Shown here piece by piece: positions 1-11,782 of a DNA stretch of 64,000 bases. Where the stretch lies: positions 26,214,001-26,278,000 of the forward strand of contig JAYKKI010000015.1 in the NCBI GenBank assembly GCA_039881145.1. The letters are read 5' to 3'. The stretch comes from Druceiella hillmani. Taxonomy: Eukaryota; Arthropoda; Insecta; Lepidoptera; Hepialidae. The stretch's first letter is position 1, and each line of letters begins with the position of its first letter. Below the pieces are notes generated by a model that was given only the letters and a program-made list of their open reading frames with translations, made no database searches and was not told the DNA's origin. The position numbers and the translations under genes were made by a program.

Positions 1-2424
1 AATACGTAATTTTAAAATTTTTTTCTATAACGTGAAGCATAATCAGCTCAAGTAGTATGAATTCATTTGCCAACAGGTAATAAGTTGTGCACTGCCAATT
101 ACAATGTTTATCAGCGGCAAAATTAAACTGAAAAATATAAACTACAATGCACAGCCTAATTTGTTTATTAATTCAAAAGGCAATGTTTCAAAACTGATTT
201 TATAAACATAAAAAACTCGATAGAAAATACAAAAACCGTAGTGTTTACGATTTTCTTTTTGCTTCAATGAATTTGGTTTCATTGTTTCACATAAACACAT
301 GTCATTTCTTCCAAATATAAAATTAATTCACTTTTAAATGGAAAACTCTTAAAACAAACAAACTACGCTTACTTCCCACGTAATAAAAATTTGTTTCCTT
401 TTTAACAGTAAAAGGAGGTTCAGTATTTCAGATAGTATGTAGAAACATTACAACATTCCGACATTAATCTAATTAGACCCGCATTTCATGCGAGTAATTT
501 AGCGCCTAACTAACATTCCTACCAAATATCCACTAGAGCTTGCAAACAATGTAATTCGCGCAGACGATAGTCAAATATTAATGGAAGAGATTTGTACTTA
601 CAATAGCGATATAGAACTTGCAACTTGAGCACTTTTCGCAGTCCAATTATATCGGCCCTATTTAATTTTCTCCTAACAATAAATCAAATTATCTATTAAA
701 TTTTACCACAATTGTGCGAATAGTTTGATTGAAAGGGTAAACGTCCATGTTGGAGCTATGCTACTTGATAACGAGGTTGAATTAGAAACCGTTTGAAGAA
801 CGGTTCGATCGTATAGGTTTAAAATGTAAAGTAGCGAACAATGCATATTTATAAAATCTTTTCTCTCATAATTATATAATAAAGATAAATGTGCCTTAAA
901 AAATAATGAAATTCATGAAATTGTAATGTCAATTAAATCAAAATTATGATTAAAAATGAAAGCGAAGAAAAATGGGTAAATGAAATCACTTAAACCGAAT
1001 TTTGTTAAACTGTATATGTAATTAAAGTATAAAAAAATTAAAATACTTTTATCAATTAAAGTCAAAATACGGAATATTATTTTATTGTGTATTTTGACAA
1101 TAATGATATTCACGTCATGTGGGACAGATGCATTGAGTCAGAAAGTCTTTGAAAGATTAATAAAACCTATTAATATCATATTAATTAAGAATTATCCCTA
1201 GTAACTTCCATAAATATCGATTGTGGCGGATACAATTGCGATTAATTATATACGTTCAATAAGTCAGACTAATTATTATAGCTGTAAATTTATAGTTTGC
1301 AAAATACGTCTCAGTAAGTAAATGAAATTACACTCCCATAAAGCTCACTATCATAGAACAGAACACGGAAATAGTACCTGCGAAAATAAACCATTATTTA
1401 CACTCTATAGAAATGAATTGTACTATATTACACATTAAAAAATCGAAAAAGACAAAGTTTTCTTGTATTTATTACCTTTAAAAATTCCAAACAAAACAAA
1501 TCTCGTGTGCTACAAAAGATTTGGAAAGAGTCTTTTAGTTTCGCCTTTGAATATTTGCGGGAATATATTCAACCAGGCACACAAGTTCAACTTCATATAC
1601 TCAATTAGAGAGCGGCATATTGCAAGGAATGATTATGATAATTGGCAAGAAATTGTAGAGCGTAATCTGGTGTGAGGTTTCATAGCTATGACTAATAATT
1701 GTAACGATGTATGAGTTTCTTTAGTCCCGATTGTCCTTCAGAATCAATGTCAAAATTTAAGTGTTTAGTTTGCTTATAGATTTTAGGTGACTGATTATTA
1801 TTAATTATGCATTCTAATGAGAAATGGCATGTAATAAAGTAAATAATAAAAAGTAGCCATTGGTAAATAAGCATTGAATGAAAGACCAGAAATAGATGAT
1901 AAGGAGACCAAACAAATATTTTAAAAATATCCAATGTAACTTACTCCACTCTTTTTATGGCAAGATCAATTTAATAAAATATGTAGAAAAGCGAATAAAC
2001 TAAAAAAATTATTATTTGTAAAAATATATTTTACGTATTGCATCGTCTAAGTCAGCTATTATTTCTCCCCCTCTTGCTTTGATCTGTCAAATATTTTTTA
2101 TTTATTTTCTTAATTAGGGGGATATAGTAAAGAAATCAAAATAAATTGCAATTCTAGATTATGTTATTAATTGTGTTAAAAATATTATGACTTAAAACTT
2201 AGTGTATATCTAAATATTTATTTACGTACCGTTAACTTTAAAGACAAATTAAGAAGTACGTAAGACAGATGGGTAAACGATCAATTTGAACCAGTCAACC
2301 AGGGAGGTAATTTTTATTACTAATATGATGGTATGTACGAGATTGTAGGTAAAATGCTAATTAGAAATACAATATATATCAAAATAATATAATAATAAAA
2401 ATACTTGGTATATTAAATCGGAAT
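1..2424. other. AT-rich stretch without a recognisable gene
   Basis: No coding region, RNA gene or mobile element could be supported here. The best open frame (1463-1675, plus strand, 70 codons, ending NWQEIVERNLV) starts inside AT-rich DNA and resembles nothing I know. It is too short to call. The stretch is most simply intergenic or intronic. Confidence 0.5.
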
Positions 2425-2472
2425 ATTAATATTTACTCTCCAACTCACCTGAGTTGGAGAGTAAATATTAAT
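2425..2472. repeat. Perfect 23-bp inverted repeat with 2-nt loop
   Basis: The arms at 2425-2447 and 2450-2472 are exact reverse complements, separated only by CC at 2448-2449. The arm begins ATTAATATTTACTCTCCAAC. The bases just outside the arms do not pair. The near-zero loop and absence of mismatches suggest a recent template-switch event at a replication fork, or a small selected hairpin. No transposon ends or coding frame are associated with it. Confidence 0.95.
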
Positions 2473-2663
2473 TGGAACATAAAAATTCGGGATAATATTG
2501 TAATCATAAATAAAACTTATATATGTCTATGTCACAATTTCCAATCCGCTTAATAAACAAAGCAAATTTTTTTTGAGACCGTCGACAGTTTCACCGAGGT
2601 GCAGAAGCAACTGTCTTCTGAGACGGATAGTATTGGTTGCAAAGTGAAATATATACACACAAG

Positions 2664-2679
2664 TATATATTTATATATA

Positions 2680-2735
<56 letters not shown>

Positions 2736-2752
2736 AATATATATATATATAT
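2664..2752. repeat. (TA)n microsatellite
   Basis: An alternating TA tract with a few TTT, ATGT and AAAT interruptions. It generates spurious Ile-Tyr open frames on both strands, which are not genes. Confidence 0.95.
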
Positions 2753-2763
2753 CCAGTTTTCGA

Positions 2764-3033
2764 ATATTCAATATATTTGGCGTTAATTTTGTAAAGATTC
2801 ATTGTTCACAATTAAATGAAACTACGTGATGTATTATTATTTCTACTTTCTTTAATTTCTTTACCACGACCTAGGTTTCGTTGTATTACATCTTCAGGTG
2901 AGATATTAGCAAAGATTCAATCATCTTTGCTAATAACCCACCTGAAGATGTTGTAATACAACGAAACCTAGGTCGTGGTAAAGAAATTAAAGAAAGTAGA
3001 AATAATGCTACATCACTTATTTTCATTTAATTG
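2764..3033. mobile_element. Foldback MITE, copy 1
   Basis: A non-coding palindromic element. The left arm starts CACAATTAAATGAAACTACG at 2807, and its near-perfect reverse complement ends at 3033. The arms are about 110 bp each and differ at only a few positions, with a loop of some ten bases around 2920. Left of the palindrome, 2764-2806 (ATTTGGCGTTAATTTTGT and following) matches an outer segment found in inverted orientation beside copies 2 and 4, so the true end of the family probably lies near 2764. The matching outer segment on the right is missing here. There is no transposase, so it would have depended on one encoded elsewhere. Superfamily not assigned. Confidence 0.85.
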
Positions 3034-3534
3034 CATATCCAGTTTTATTTACTTTCCATTTTCATTAGTAAAATTCTTCATTAATTGTATTAAAATTATA
3101 ATAAAGTACCTAATTTTTATACCAAAAACGACAACATTTCTTTCCCTCAAAAACTCACTTATCCTGATGACTTTTTGAAGCGTATCTGATATTATTAAAT
3201 CTAAGGTCTTTAATTTTTCGATTTTACTACGTATACTTTTATTAACTTCTCGAAATCACATTTTTTACAAAAAAAATTGCCGGCATGTTAAAACGCATGC
3301 TAATAAATATTAATTAAAGAACCCCCGGAAGACGATTTTACGGCTGAAGGTTAGGTAGCTATCCTTACGATCTGCGACCCTCCATCTCGTACGATCCGTG
3401 AAGATATAAGTGAGATAGCGACCATTTATTTAAACAGCTATTTCTCATCAAACGCCATTTCACATCTTTATTAAGGTTTTCTCAAGTTTTAATCAACTTC
3501 TCGCAAATTATTATTAGGCTTATTATAAATGCTA

Positions 3535-3539
<5 letters not shown>
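3034..3539. other. No feature recognised
   Basis: AT-rich sequence with a short higher-GC patch around 3320-3415. No reading frame, RNA or repeat can be supported. Confidence 0.5.

Positions 3540-3585
<46 letters not shown>
3540..3585. repeat. (TA)n microsatellite
   Basis: An essentially pure alternating TA tract of about 45 bases, with no interruption visible. Confidence 0.95.
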
Positions 3586-3586
<1 letters not shown>

Positions 3587-4429
3587 ATTCATTACACATT
3601 GGATATATTAATTATTTAAAGTATTAACAATATACGAGTACATCTCGACTAGTGGGCATGCTTCAAAAATGCCATTTCTAAGGAAAGGTAGTTAAATGCC
3701 AGTCGCATTACCAATGGTGGCTTTCTCAAATATATTATTTAAATAAAAGTAATTGGTGCAGTACAAGATTTTCAAGGGCCTAAATATTATATTATGTAAA
3801 TTCAAACAAACGAATTATGACACCGAAAATTCATGACTTGAAAATTCGTGTAAATCATTTTCTTCAAACTGCCAACGGATATATTGGTCCGGCTAACAGC
3901 TCGCATGAATAATTTATGCTTTTATCTTCGTAACGTGACGTTGCAATTGAGGTTCAAAGATATTATTTTACAAGGCTTCGATATTTTCAAAAGGTACGCT
4001 TTATTGTTAGCGCCCTCCTTAATGAGTGAACGCTTAGGCTGGGGGAACCATGACGTTTATGGTGGTCATATAAAAAATACATATGATTTCTTTCTATTAT
4101 TTTATGGAAATTAAATATTTACATAACTTATTATATTACTGATTCAATTACTTATTGTAAATGCATATAGTACTATAACCTTAAGGAATTAGTTTCAACG
4201 TCAACTCTTAAAATTTTTACAAACAAGAATGTTGATAACAAAACGACGTATTTTATTATTTTGAAATCTCGGTTTTATACGAGTGAATTATTTAAACTTT
4301 ACATAGACAAAATTGAAGCTATATATAGAATTCCCTAATATTTAACAGCACAAGGGCCGGATTTGCGTTTTGTAAAACGGGTATCTACAATATAATTTTA
4401 ACCTTTGATTCATAAATTCTGCTGCTTGT
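3586..4429. other. No feature recognised
   Basis: Contains a 76-codon open frame at 3884-4114 on the plus strand that I cannot relate to any family. Without a second supporting signal I do not call it a gene. Confidence 0.4.
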
Positions 4430-4950
4430 GTACTGCCTGCCTAAGAGACCTACTTAGAGACCTGCTGTTTTTAAATTAGGGTTTAGGGTCCAAAGCTGAG
4501 ATTTTGTGACTGACTTTTGAGTTCCAACTCCTCAGTCTCCACGCTGCAGGACTGAGAAGTTGAAACCCTAAAATTTCTCCATAAAACCCAGGGCGCCCGC
4601 CTAGACTCTGAAACTTGAGGATTTGTTATTTTTAAAATGGTATTTTGGGTCTTCAAGAGAGATTCTGTGATTGGATTCCGGATTCCAACTCCTTATCCCT
4701 ATGGCTGCAGAAATACCGTCTGCCATAATCGTGAAATTTACGGATCAGCTATTTTTAAGTTGATGGTCATTGAATTTATGGCTTTATCTCCTAAGTTTTA
4801 ATTCCAGATATGTACTACCTGCCTTACCGTGAGATATGCTGTTTATAAATTGATATTTTGGATCTTTATCAGGGACCTTGTCATCGAACGTTGAATCCAA
4901 TTCCTGCTGCAGGGGTACTATCTGTCTGACTGTTAGTTATGTCGCCTGTC
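4430..4950. repeat. Degenerate tandem repeat, irregular period
   Basis: A higher-GC block with recurring similar segments. Anchors of the type TGCTGTTTTTAAATT followed by GGGT or TTTTGGGTCT lie at 4463, 4622, 4745 and 4835. A second shared segment, a form of GGATTCCAACTCCT then GCTGCAG, recurs near 4520, 4685 and 4895. Spacing varies (about 160, 124 and 90 bases between anchors), so units have been lengthened or shortened. No coding frame runs through it. It looks like an old tandem duplication, or the internal repeats of a non-autonomous element. Confidence 0.6.
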
Positions 4951-7900
4951 TGAATATTTGTGTTCACACAGCTCCGCACCAGCGCGAGATACGGGAAAAA
5001 ATTTAAAATACGCCGATTATTAATAATTAATAATTGCCGTACTAAATTATTAATAATTACCGTACTAAATAATATTTAACAAAAAAGTAATTTTTGCGTT
5101 AGCGATGTTAAACTATTAACTGTAGAATGCTTTTACTCTAGTTATTGGGGGAAATCTCGGGTAATTTATTGGTATAAAGGCCATAGAACTTTGAGTGTGG
5201 CTACACTTATATATAAACGCTCGGTATAATTTGGCATTATATATTATCAATTATTTTATTAGGCTACCTAAGCTTTTTGTCGTTTGTTTGTCGGACGTCA
5301 TTCAAATTTAAATATAGTTCTTTCTTTACGTAAACACATATGGAGATAAAAATATATTTATTAATTCTTAATGTATTTCTATGATAGATTTTCCAAAACG
5401 AAACATTAATGGAGTCACTTCTATGTTCGTCCATCCATGCATCTATCACTGGCGATTTTGGATTAATTTCAGGAGGTAAATTGAGAAATACAAACATTTC
5501 TTTCAAGATTATCGTATGGGATTTCAAGTGACAACTTATTAAAGCACGAATTCATCAATACATGTGATGTATTTTTTTAAGAATTTTATTTAAACGTTTT
5601 TAAAAAAAAATTTAAACATTACTGTTCCTCAATTTCATCACCAAAAGATTTGTTGAGAAAACCTTAATGACAATACGAAAATGGAAATCGAATGAACCAA
5701 AATTATCGGGGCAGAAAAATTCTAGTAAAATGTTTGTTACATGCAATTTAATTGTTTGTTTCTTTTATAACTACTAAGCTATTTGCTTCAGATACAAAAA
5801 TTTTCGATAAAAAATATTTCTTACAATGAAAAAATATTTCCTACAAATTTTTTCTTTAAACGTTTTTTAAAATTTTTAATTTGATTCAGTAGAAATTCAT
5901 TCCACTCAGCTCTGTGCATTTGCGATTTAATACAGTATTCGTGCGGTTAACATATAATCTATTAATAATTTAATGAAACCCTAATTATGCTAGTTGAACA
6001 TGCACTTGACCGATTTTTCATTTAATAAGAAGTTGTATATATCATAGGTACTAATTTCAAATCTAACCCATTTTATCAATGAATTATCTGTTTCCATGCT
6101 TTCTTCTTATCATAATTGTGAAAGTCCACTTAAAATATGGAGTAATTTAGAATATCAAAACCCTATTCTATACTTCTCGGTAATTTGTAAATGTAAGTAA
6201 AAAAACTAGAAAATATTTAATGACTTTGCTGGAACATATTTGCGCATGCACCACATTATGAATCTCCTAATAATCTAACAAGAAACATTTTTTTAGACTT
6301 TGTTTAATATAACGTTTACTTATTTTCCCTTCATTTGCATTTTTAAATATATTATCGTCGATAAACTACCCAATCAGAAATAAATTTAGAGTTTCGAACC
6401 TTATGAACCAGTCTCATATATGAAGTGAATTGAGATACCCGGTTGTAAATATGTTCTTCAAAACTTATCTTGGATTTTTATTAATTTGATTATTATTGAA
6501 TAGTAATTTAATAAATTTTTGAGTTATTAAATTAATATTTAATAATAATTTAAAAATCTATAATCTACTTCTTAACTCTGTCATACTATTGTATACATAT
6601 TTCCCATGTAATAGTACCGACTAACAGCACATCTGTAAAAATTCTTTATCACACCTTTATTAAAGTCAAAACACGAAGTTCTAATAATAATAAAAAACAC
6701 CTAAGTACAAATACAATGGCAGAATAATAGTTCGCAACAAAGCTTTACTTTCTATTGTAGTCGAAAATTCACACCCAAATAAACAATTTTAAACGCAATC
6801 CGTCTTTAATGTAGTAATCCGCTACTAAATACATTCATTGTCGGCACGTTAAGTACCCTGGGGCAAATAAAATTTAATTAAACCTCACCAACAGATGAAA
6901 TATTCTCTATATGAAATACGTATTAGGCCTAATCTGAATTAACTCGTTCCCTTTAATTCCTATTATTCAGTTCAGCAACATCCTTTGCATATTTTATCCT
7001 TTTATTTTAACAAAGCAATTTGGATGATCTGCGGATCTTAAAAGGATTTAGAGTAAGACTTAGTGTATTTTGTATTATTGCAGACATGGAATCCTATTTA
7101 TGTACGCACCTAAATACCATCCTTTGTTGGTTATGACCGGAGATTTGGAGATTTGCTTAGTTTAACGAAAAATTGCTTAGTTGAATGATCCTTAAACGTT
7201 TCGTTACCAAAAGTCAAGAAATTCTTTTGATTAATAAAGGTGCAAAATCAAGCTTATTGTAATTAAACGCTTCAATATTTGTAACAGACTCCTTTGTTTT
7301 GTTAAACTACAGATATTGTTGCTTTCTATACATGGATTTGCCCAACATTGTACATTACATACAGATAGATTACTTATTTACCACAGATATGGTGACACTA
7401 ACAAAATAATATAATCTTGTGTTGGTAGAGGCCTTGAAGCTTATATTGTAATTTTGTCAATACTACTTTTTGTCTTTTGGAGATAGCAAGACATATGCAC
7501 AAAAATAAGTTTGAGGGTAAACTATTGAGTTACTAAAAGTATAATAAAATTTAAAATAAAAGTTGACTATCTTTAAGCGTTTAGTATACTTTTTAGTTAA
7601 AGGAAATTGTAAAGATGATTTAACTAAATTGATTTGTCCCCAATAACCATACTGAATTTATTATTTTATGAATATGAAAATAATCACTAGGTCTCGAAAA
7701 AAATTCTTCATTAAATATGATCTTTAATATATTTCTGCAGACTTTTGCAACATATTATTATTTATAATTTTTTTACTTCAATTCAGAAGGTGAATTATAT
7801 TTATGAAGACTATTCAGGTCCATATTGTAAAACGAACGATTATACATTAATACGGAAATAAACATTTTGCTTCAATTTTTTACGTTTTTAAATCCACAAA

Positions 7901-8822
7901 CGTAAAACAATCAAATTTTATGAAAAACCGGATTCCTTGGGTTTGAGACCATGTCGATAATGAATTTTTTTCTTGACTGCAGAGTGAGCAGAATCACCTT
8001 TTTCCGGTGGAGGACAGCATCGTTATGGCAAATTAAGCAGACTCTCCGTTAGCTGTGATGCAATTCAACATGCATGGAACTCATATAGTACGGTGAATCA
8101 CCTGAGTTTACGAATGTGTTCAAATTAGACTATATAAATGTATCATTAATGATTTCGATAAATTTTTTTCACTAAGTTATTTTACCTGTGAATGATGTTT
8201 TAAGAGATTTTAGGTTAATTTGTACGTGAGATAAGTAATTACCATAAGAGCTTATAAACTGATACGCTAAAACAGGTTGCCTTTTATTACGTTCTTGGAC
8301 GAAAAAAATTAATAAAAAGTATTTTCCGAATACTATAAGGAAATAAATGGAAACTCTCACAACCCAACAAATAAAACCAATTTCCAATCCCAGAAAATCT
8401 TAAATTATATCGGAACTAGCTTTTTTTCATTTATGTAAAATGCAACTTGATTTCAAGAATAATTTGAGTAAACATGGTGGAGGCTATATTTAATGAGAAT
8501 TTGCAAAAATTTGTTTATACTTATAGGAGTCCGAGGAAGAAGCAGGTATGACACCGTGAAAATACGAAAAGTATAACAAGTACTTTACGATACTTTTAAA
8601 AATTTATATCACTTGCGAACTGGGTCGCCAGTTTCTTAATTATCAATTTTCGTGATCTTTTACTCTTGTTACCAAGTTTGTTATAAATATTTTGATTTGT
8701 CTCCTAAAGGTTTAGTTATGAAGGATTAAATTACCAACCCTTATAATAGTTTAGTAATACTTTTAATCTTTACTGACCATCTTCTGGTAAGTTTTTAGTC
8801 ACCTCTTACGATATCCGAAAGA
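4951..8822. other. Long AT-rich stretch, no supported gene
   Basis: Only small items are visible. A short duplication around 5015-5070 repeats a TTAATAATTRCCGTACTAA motif. An 87-codon minus-strand open frame at 5264-5527 resembles no known family. A moderately GC-rich patch at 7970-8110 has a pyrimidine tract ending in CAG at about 7981 that could be a splice acceptor. None is enough for a gene call. Confidence 0.45.
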
Positions 8823-8880
8823 AGAGACGGAGTGGTGCTATTTTATATACAAGTAGAGACGGAGTGGTGCTATTTTATAT
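8823..8880. repeat. Tandem duplication, 32-bp period
   Basis: AGAGACGGAGTGGTGCTATT followed by TTATAT occurs at 8823 and again, identically, at 8855. This gives one 32-bp unit plus a 26-bp partial unit. Local slippage or unequal exchange explains it. Confidence 0.9.
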
Positions 8881-9498
8881 TGGATCTCATTGGCTCATAT
8901 CTTGAAAATAGTCATAATTTTTTGTCGTGCAATTGCAGATAAAAGCAGAAAATTTATGTCAATACTATTTGGGAATATTTAAAAAAAACTAACAAAAATA
9001 GAAGGATTAACTCCTTACCTGTTAAATAATCATTCCTTTTGATATAACCAGTTCTTGAATAAACTGGTTCAAATTAATTAAGAAACCTGTGTAAAACAAA
9101 CTGTTTTAAAATCTGTGCGCCCCAGTATCGATTAAGAAACTGATGAAAATAAACAACCATGACAATGTTCAGATTATCATCACGTAACGACGTTATTATT
9201 ATCACATCACAACATATTGATAAAGCGATTTGAATAACATAATAGTGGACATGCAACTATATGTTACAGTATCAGTATTTTAATTTTATGGACCCATCTG
9301 GTCTGAAATGGTACAGATTGAAGTTGAAAAAATACTTTCGCACTCAGTTGATGCCAGCAACAAAGAAGCAGTTTCAAGCTAAATTAGTTGAGTTGTTATT
9401 AGAAATTGACTGTTATAGTTCATTTCATTTATAATAAACAATGCTTAATAGGGCTGAGCGCAAGCTGAGCGTATATTTCATTGGGTTGTGTTGCTTAT

Positions 9499-9740
9499 GC
9501 CTTACCAATTCTTTCTTTACGAGAAATCGAAACACTGATGGAAAAATATCGTAAAATAGTCGGACGTTTTCACAGAAGTGAACAAAACATTTGGATATAT
9601 TTCTAAAAACAAATATTTTGCTGGAACATACCATCTTTCAGTATATTGAGACAAGTTGGAATAGTATGTACTTAATGATGGAAAATCTGATTAAGCAGGA
9701 AAATGCTGTTCTCAGTCTGTATCTCATTCAGATAAGTTTA
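9499..9740 (+). pseudogene. hAT transposase remnant
   Basis: Two out-of-frame pieces of a hAT-superfamily transposase. The first (9499-about 9585) reads SLREIETLMEKYRKIVGRFH, like the linker before the insertion domain in ZBED/hAT proteins. The second (about 9610-9735) reads YIETSWNSMYLMMENLIKQ and then ENAVLSL, matching the usual ETRWNSTYLMMERL block. In this copy the expected Arg of ETRWNS is Ser. A frameshift separates the pieces, and neither an N-terminal BED finger nor the C-terminal dimerisation region is visible nearby. No terminal inverted repeats or 8-bp target duplication were found, so the element's limits are unknown. It is certainly inactive. The assignment rests on motif memory only. 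Confidence 0.75.
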
Positions 9741-10457
9741 TTTATTACATTTTGTTTACACTATATTGTGCAATACAAAATATTATGATTACTAGTGGTT
9801 TAAGAAAAACAAATTGACCCAATAATTGTTGAACCCAATAAAATATTGAAATAAATAAAAATAAATAAAAAGTTATCTGCTGTCGCCAAAATATATAGCA
9901 AAGATTTTAAAAAGTTTATTAGATAATTTAATACAAAACAGTCGTTATGTCACATTTATCCAAATTACTGAAAGCTAATATTATAATATTTGGCAAAAAA
10001 AATTTATGGATTTACTCTTCTTTCAATAATTAATCTTATATAACTTGAATTGGGAGCTTAAATTTCACGGTTTGACAATTAAAATAATATTTAGTTTAAT
10101 ATGTTCATGTTTTGATTTAGTTATTTTTATCAGTTTATTGTCATATGGATTATTTAATAGCCACTTTTAAATTCTGGAGATAAACTTTTCGCAATATATT
10201 CAAATTTAAAATTATGCATTGATTAAATCCACGATTATCCCATTCAGCTCTTTCTCAGGATCAAGCTAGTAAAACTGTAATGCAATTATGGTATATGTAA
10301 GTTTGCAAAAAATGCAATCGAAAATAATTTTCAAGAATTACCGCAATTTTTTAAATTTTCTCGACAGACTTATTGTTTACTGAAATGGAATGGGCCGGAA
10401 CAACATCACGAATTCCGGGACAAACATGGAAATTCCGAATATTTGACCATCCTTTTA
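9741..10457. other. No feature recognised
   Basis: AT-rich DNA between the hAT remnant and the copia 5' LTR. Nothing can be supported. Confidence 0.5.
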
Positions 10458-10659
10458 TGGAATATATTTATGGTTATGCTAATGTCGCCCCTTCATGTAT
10501 TGTGTGTAGTAGAGGTTATATAAATCCCAACTCTGTTATTGCATTTCCTCTTTTCTCGTTCCTTAACACCAAGAGATGCTGTGGCTATTTGTCCGGATTC
10601 CTAATTCAGAAATATCTCAGCAATTACCCACGCATTTTCACGAGCGCAAGAATAATTCA
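10458..10659 (+). repeat. 5' LTR of Ty1/copia element
   Basis: About 202 bp, aligned with 13499-13701 at roughly 80% identity by eye, in the same orientation, on the far side of copia-like coding fragments. It starts TGGAATATATTTATGG, where the other LTR has TGTTGAATGTATTCGG, and ends AGAATAATTCA, giving the standard TG...CA ends. Shared blocks include GGTTATATAAA and CAGAAATATCTCAGCA. Directly after it, AAAGTTATGAACTC (10662 onward) resembles the initiator-methionine-tRNA half-molecule primer site of insect copia elements; this is inference. The open frame over the LTR (10373-10663) has no meaning. Confidence 0.75.
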
Positions 10660-11343
10660 ATAAAGTTATGAACTCAAAAGCCTTACCGTCGAAACATTGC
10701 AGCAGTTAAAAAGAAAAGGAAGCCGTCAAAATATTATAACCTGTCACGAGGACTGTCAAATCGCCAGCGATAAAACGCAAGGTAAATGGTGTCCAAACAT
10801 TTAATAATATTATTCGAGAAATTATCGGGTTGTGATAATTATTCCATGTGAAAATTTGCTATAAAAATTTACTTTAATACGAGGAATAGTGAGATTATAT
10901 TAAATCCAGTGAAACAGTTAATTTAAATTAATAAAAAAAAAGCGTGAATAAATATTATTTTATATTCAAGACGCTCAAACTTTAAAGGAAGGGACTTTAC
11001 TGGAATAATCTGGCACGTGCTTTGAACCACTTTGGCGTCAGGTGGCGTTTTTTGGTTGAGAAATCTTTTTATTATTGAAGGCTACATTCCCAGAATAATA
11101 GCCATGGCGCACCAATGATGAAATATACATTTTTCAGTAGATGAAAAATGGGTGGAAATAGTACCTCGGGTTTACTAGAATTGTATAAACCAATGGCATA
11201 ACATTCGAGAGCTCGAGCATGGGAATGAGTGCGTCATGAATTCGGTCAAGGTGAAAATCTCCCGAGATGTAAAGATAAAGGAAAACGATGGGAAGAGAAT
11301 TATTAAAGGGACAAGGTGAGGAAACACCTCGGAAGGGAGTTCA
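10660..11343 (+). mobile_element. Copia internal region, leader and decayed gag
   Basis: Lies between the 5' LTR and the zinc-knuckle fragment. A primer-binding-site-like stretch is at its left edge. Charged codons in broken frames from about 11190 (IRELEHGNECVMNSVKVKI, then KENDGKRIIKGTR before a stop) may be the end of gag just upstream of the knuckle. No continuous gag frame survives. Confidence 0.45.
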
Positions 11344-11760
11344 ATGTTCAACTGCAACGATTTTCGTCACAGAAGCGCGGAATGTAGAAACAGAATAGTA
11401 AAGGAGAACTCGGATTACGGGAGTTCGGGCCGTACTACCGCCTTCATTGCCCTAACTATTGATACCAAGACATGGTACTTGGGCACGGGTGTTTTCATGC
11501 ACATGACAAAGCACAACTATATTTCTCAAAAAGCATGAATGGCCACTGCAACTCGACAACGGGGATTAAGCCGTCTGCAACTGCGATAAATTTGGCCGAT
11601 GAAAAGCCACTTTCAGTGAAGGGCTCTGGTCATGTGTGCCTTGACGTACATGGTAGTAAAGATCAGTATAATACAATTATATTAAATAATGTACTATATG
11701 GGATAAGGAATTTATTATCGGTCGATCGAGTTAATAAAATAGTGATCTAGAAAAAATGTA
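11344..11760 (+). pseudogene. Copia gag zinc knuckle and protease remnant
   Basis: Reads FNCNDFRHRSAECR, a CCHC knuckle with spacing C-x4-H-x4-C, but the first Cys of the motif is replaced by Met. It then runs to WYLGTGVFMHMT (about 11472), which matches the copia protease signature W..DSGAS.HMT with the catalytic Asp-Ser-Gly lost (LGTG). A frameshift follows near 11530. The second frame continues INLADEKPLSVKGSGHVCL and later NTIILNNVLYGIRNLLSV, the usual protease tail (ADG..L.V.G.G, then L.NVLYVP...NLLSV). A stop lies near 11750. The gag knuckle and protease are adjacent, as in copia, where gag and pol form one frame. The integrase that should follow is absent. Confidence 0.85.
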
Positions 11761-11782
11761 TACATGACTCAGCCTGAAAAGT

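Noticed and set aside
1463..1675. 70-codon plus-strand open frame with a fairly protein-like composition
   Set aside because: Unrecognised and isolated; not supportable as a gene or exon.
5264..5527. 87-codon minus-strand open frame
   Set aside because: No recognisable motif, no splice or promoter signals, and such lengths occur by chance in 64 kb.
10373..10663. 96-codon plus-strand open frame
   Set aside because: It runs across the copia 5' LTR; the matching 3' LTR sequence does not keep the frame.
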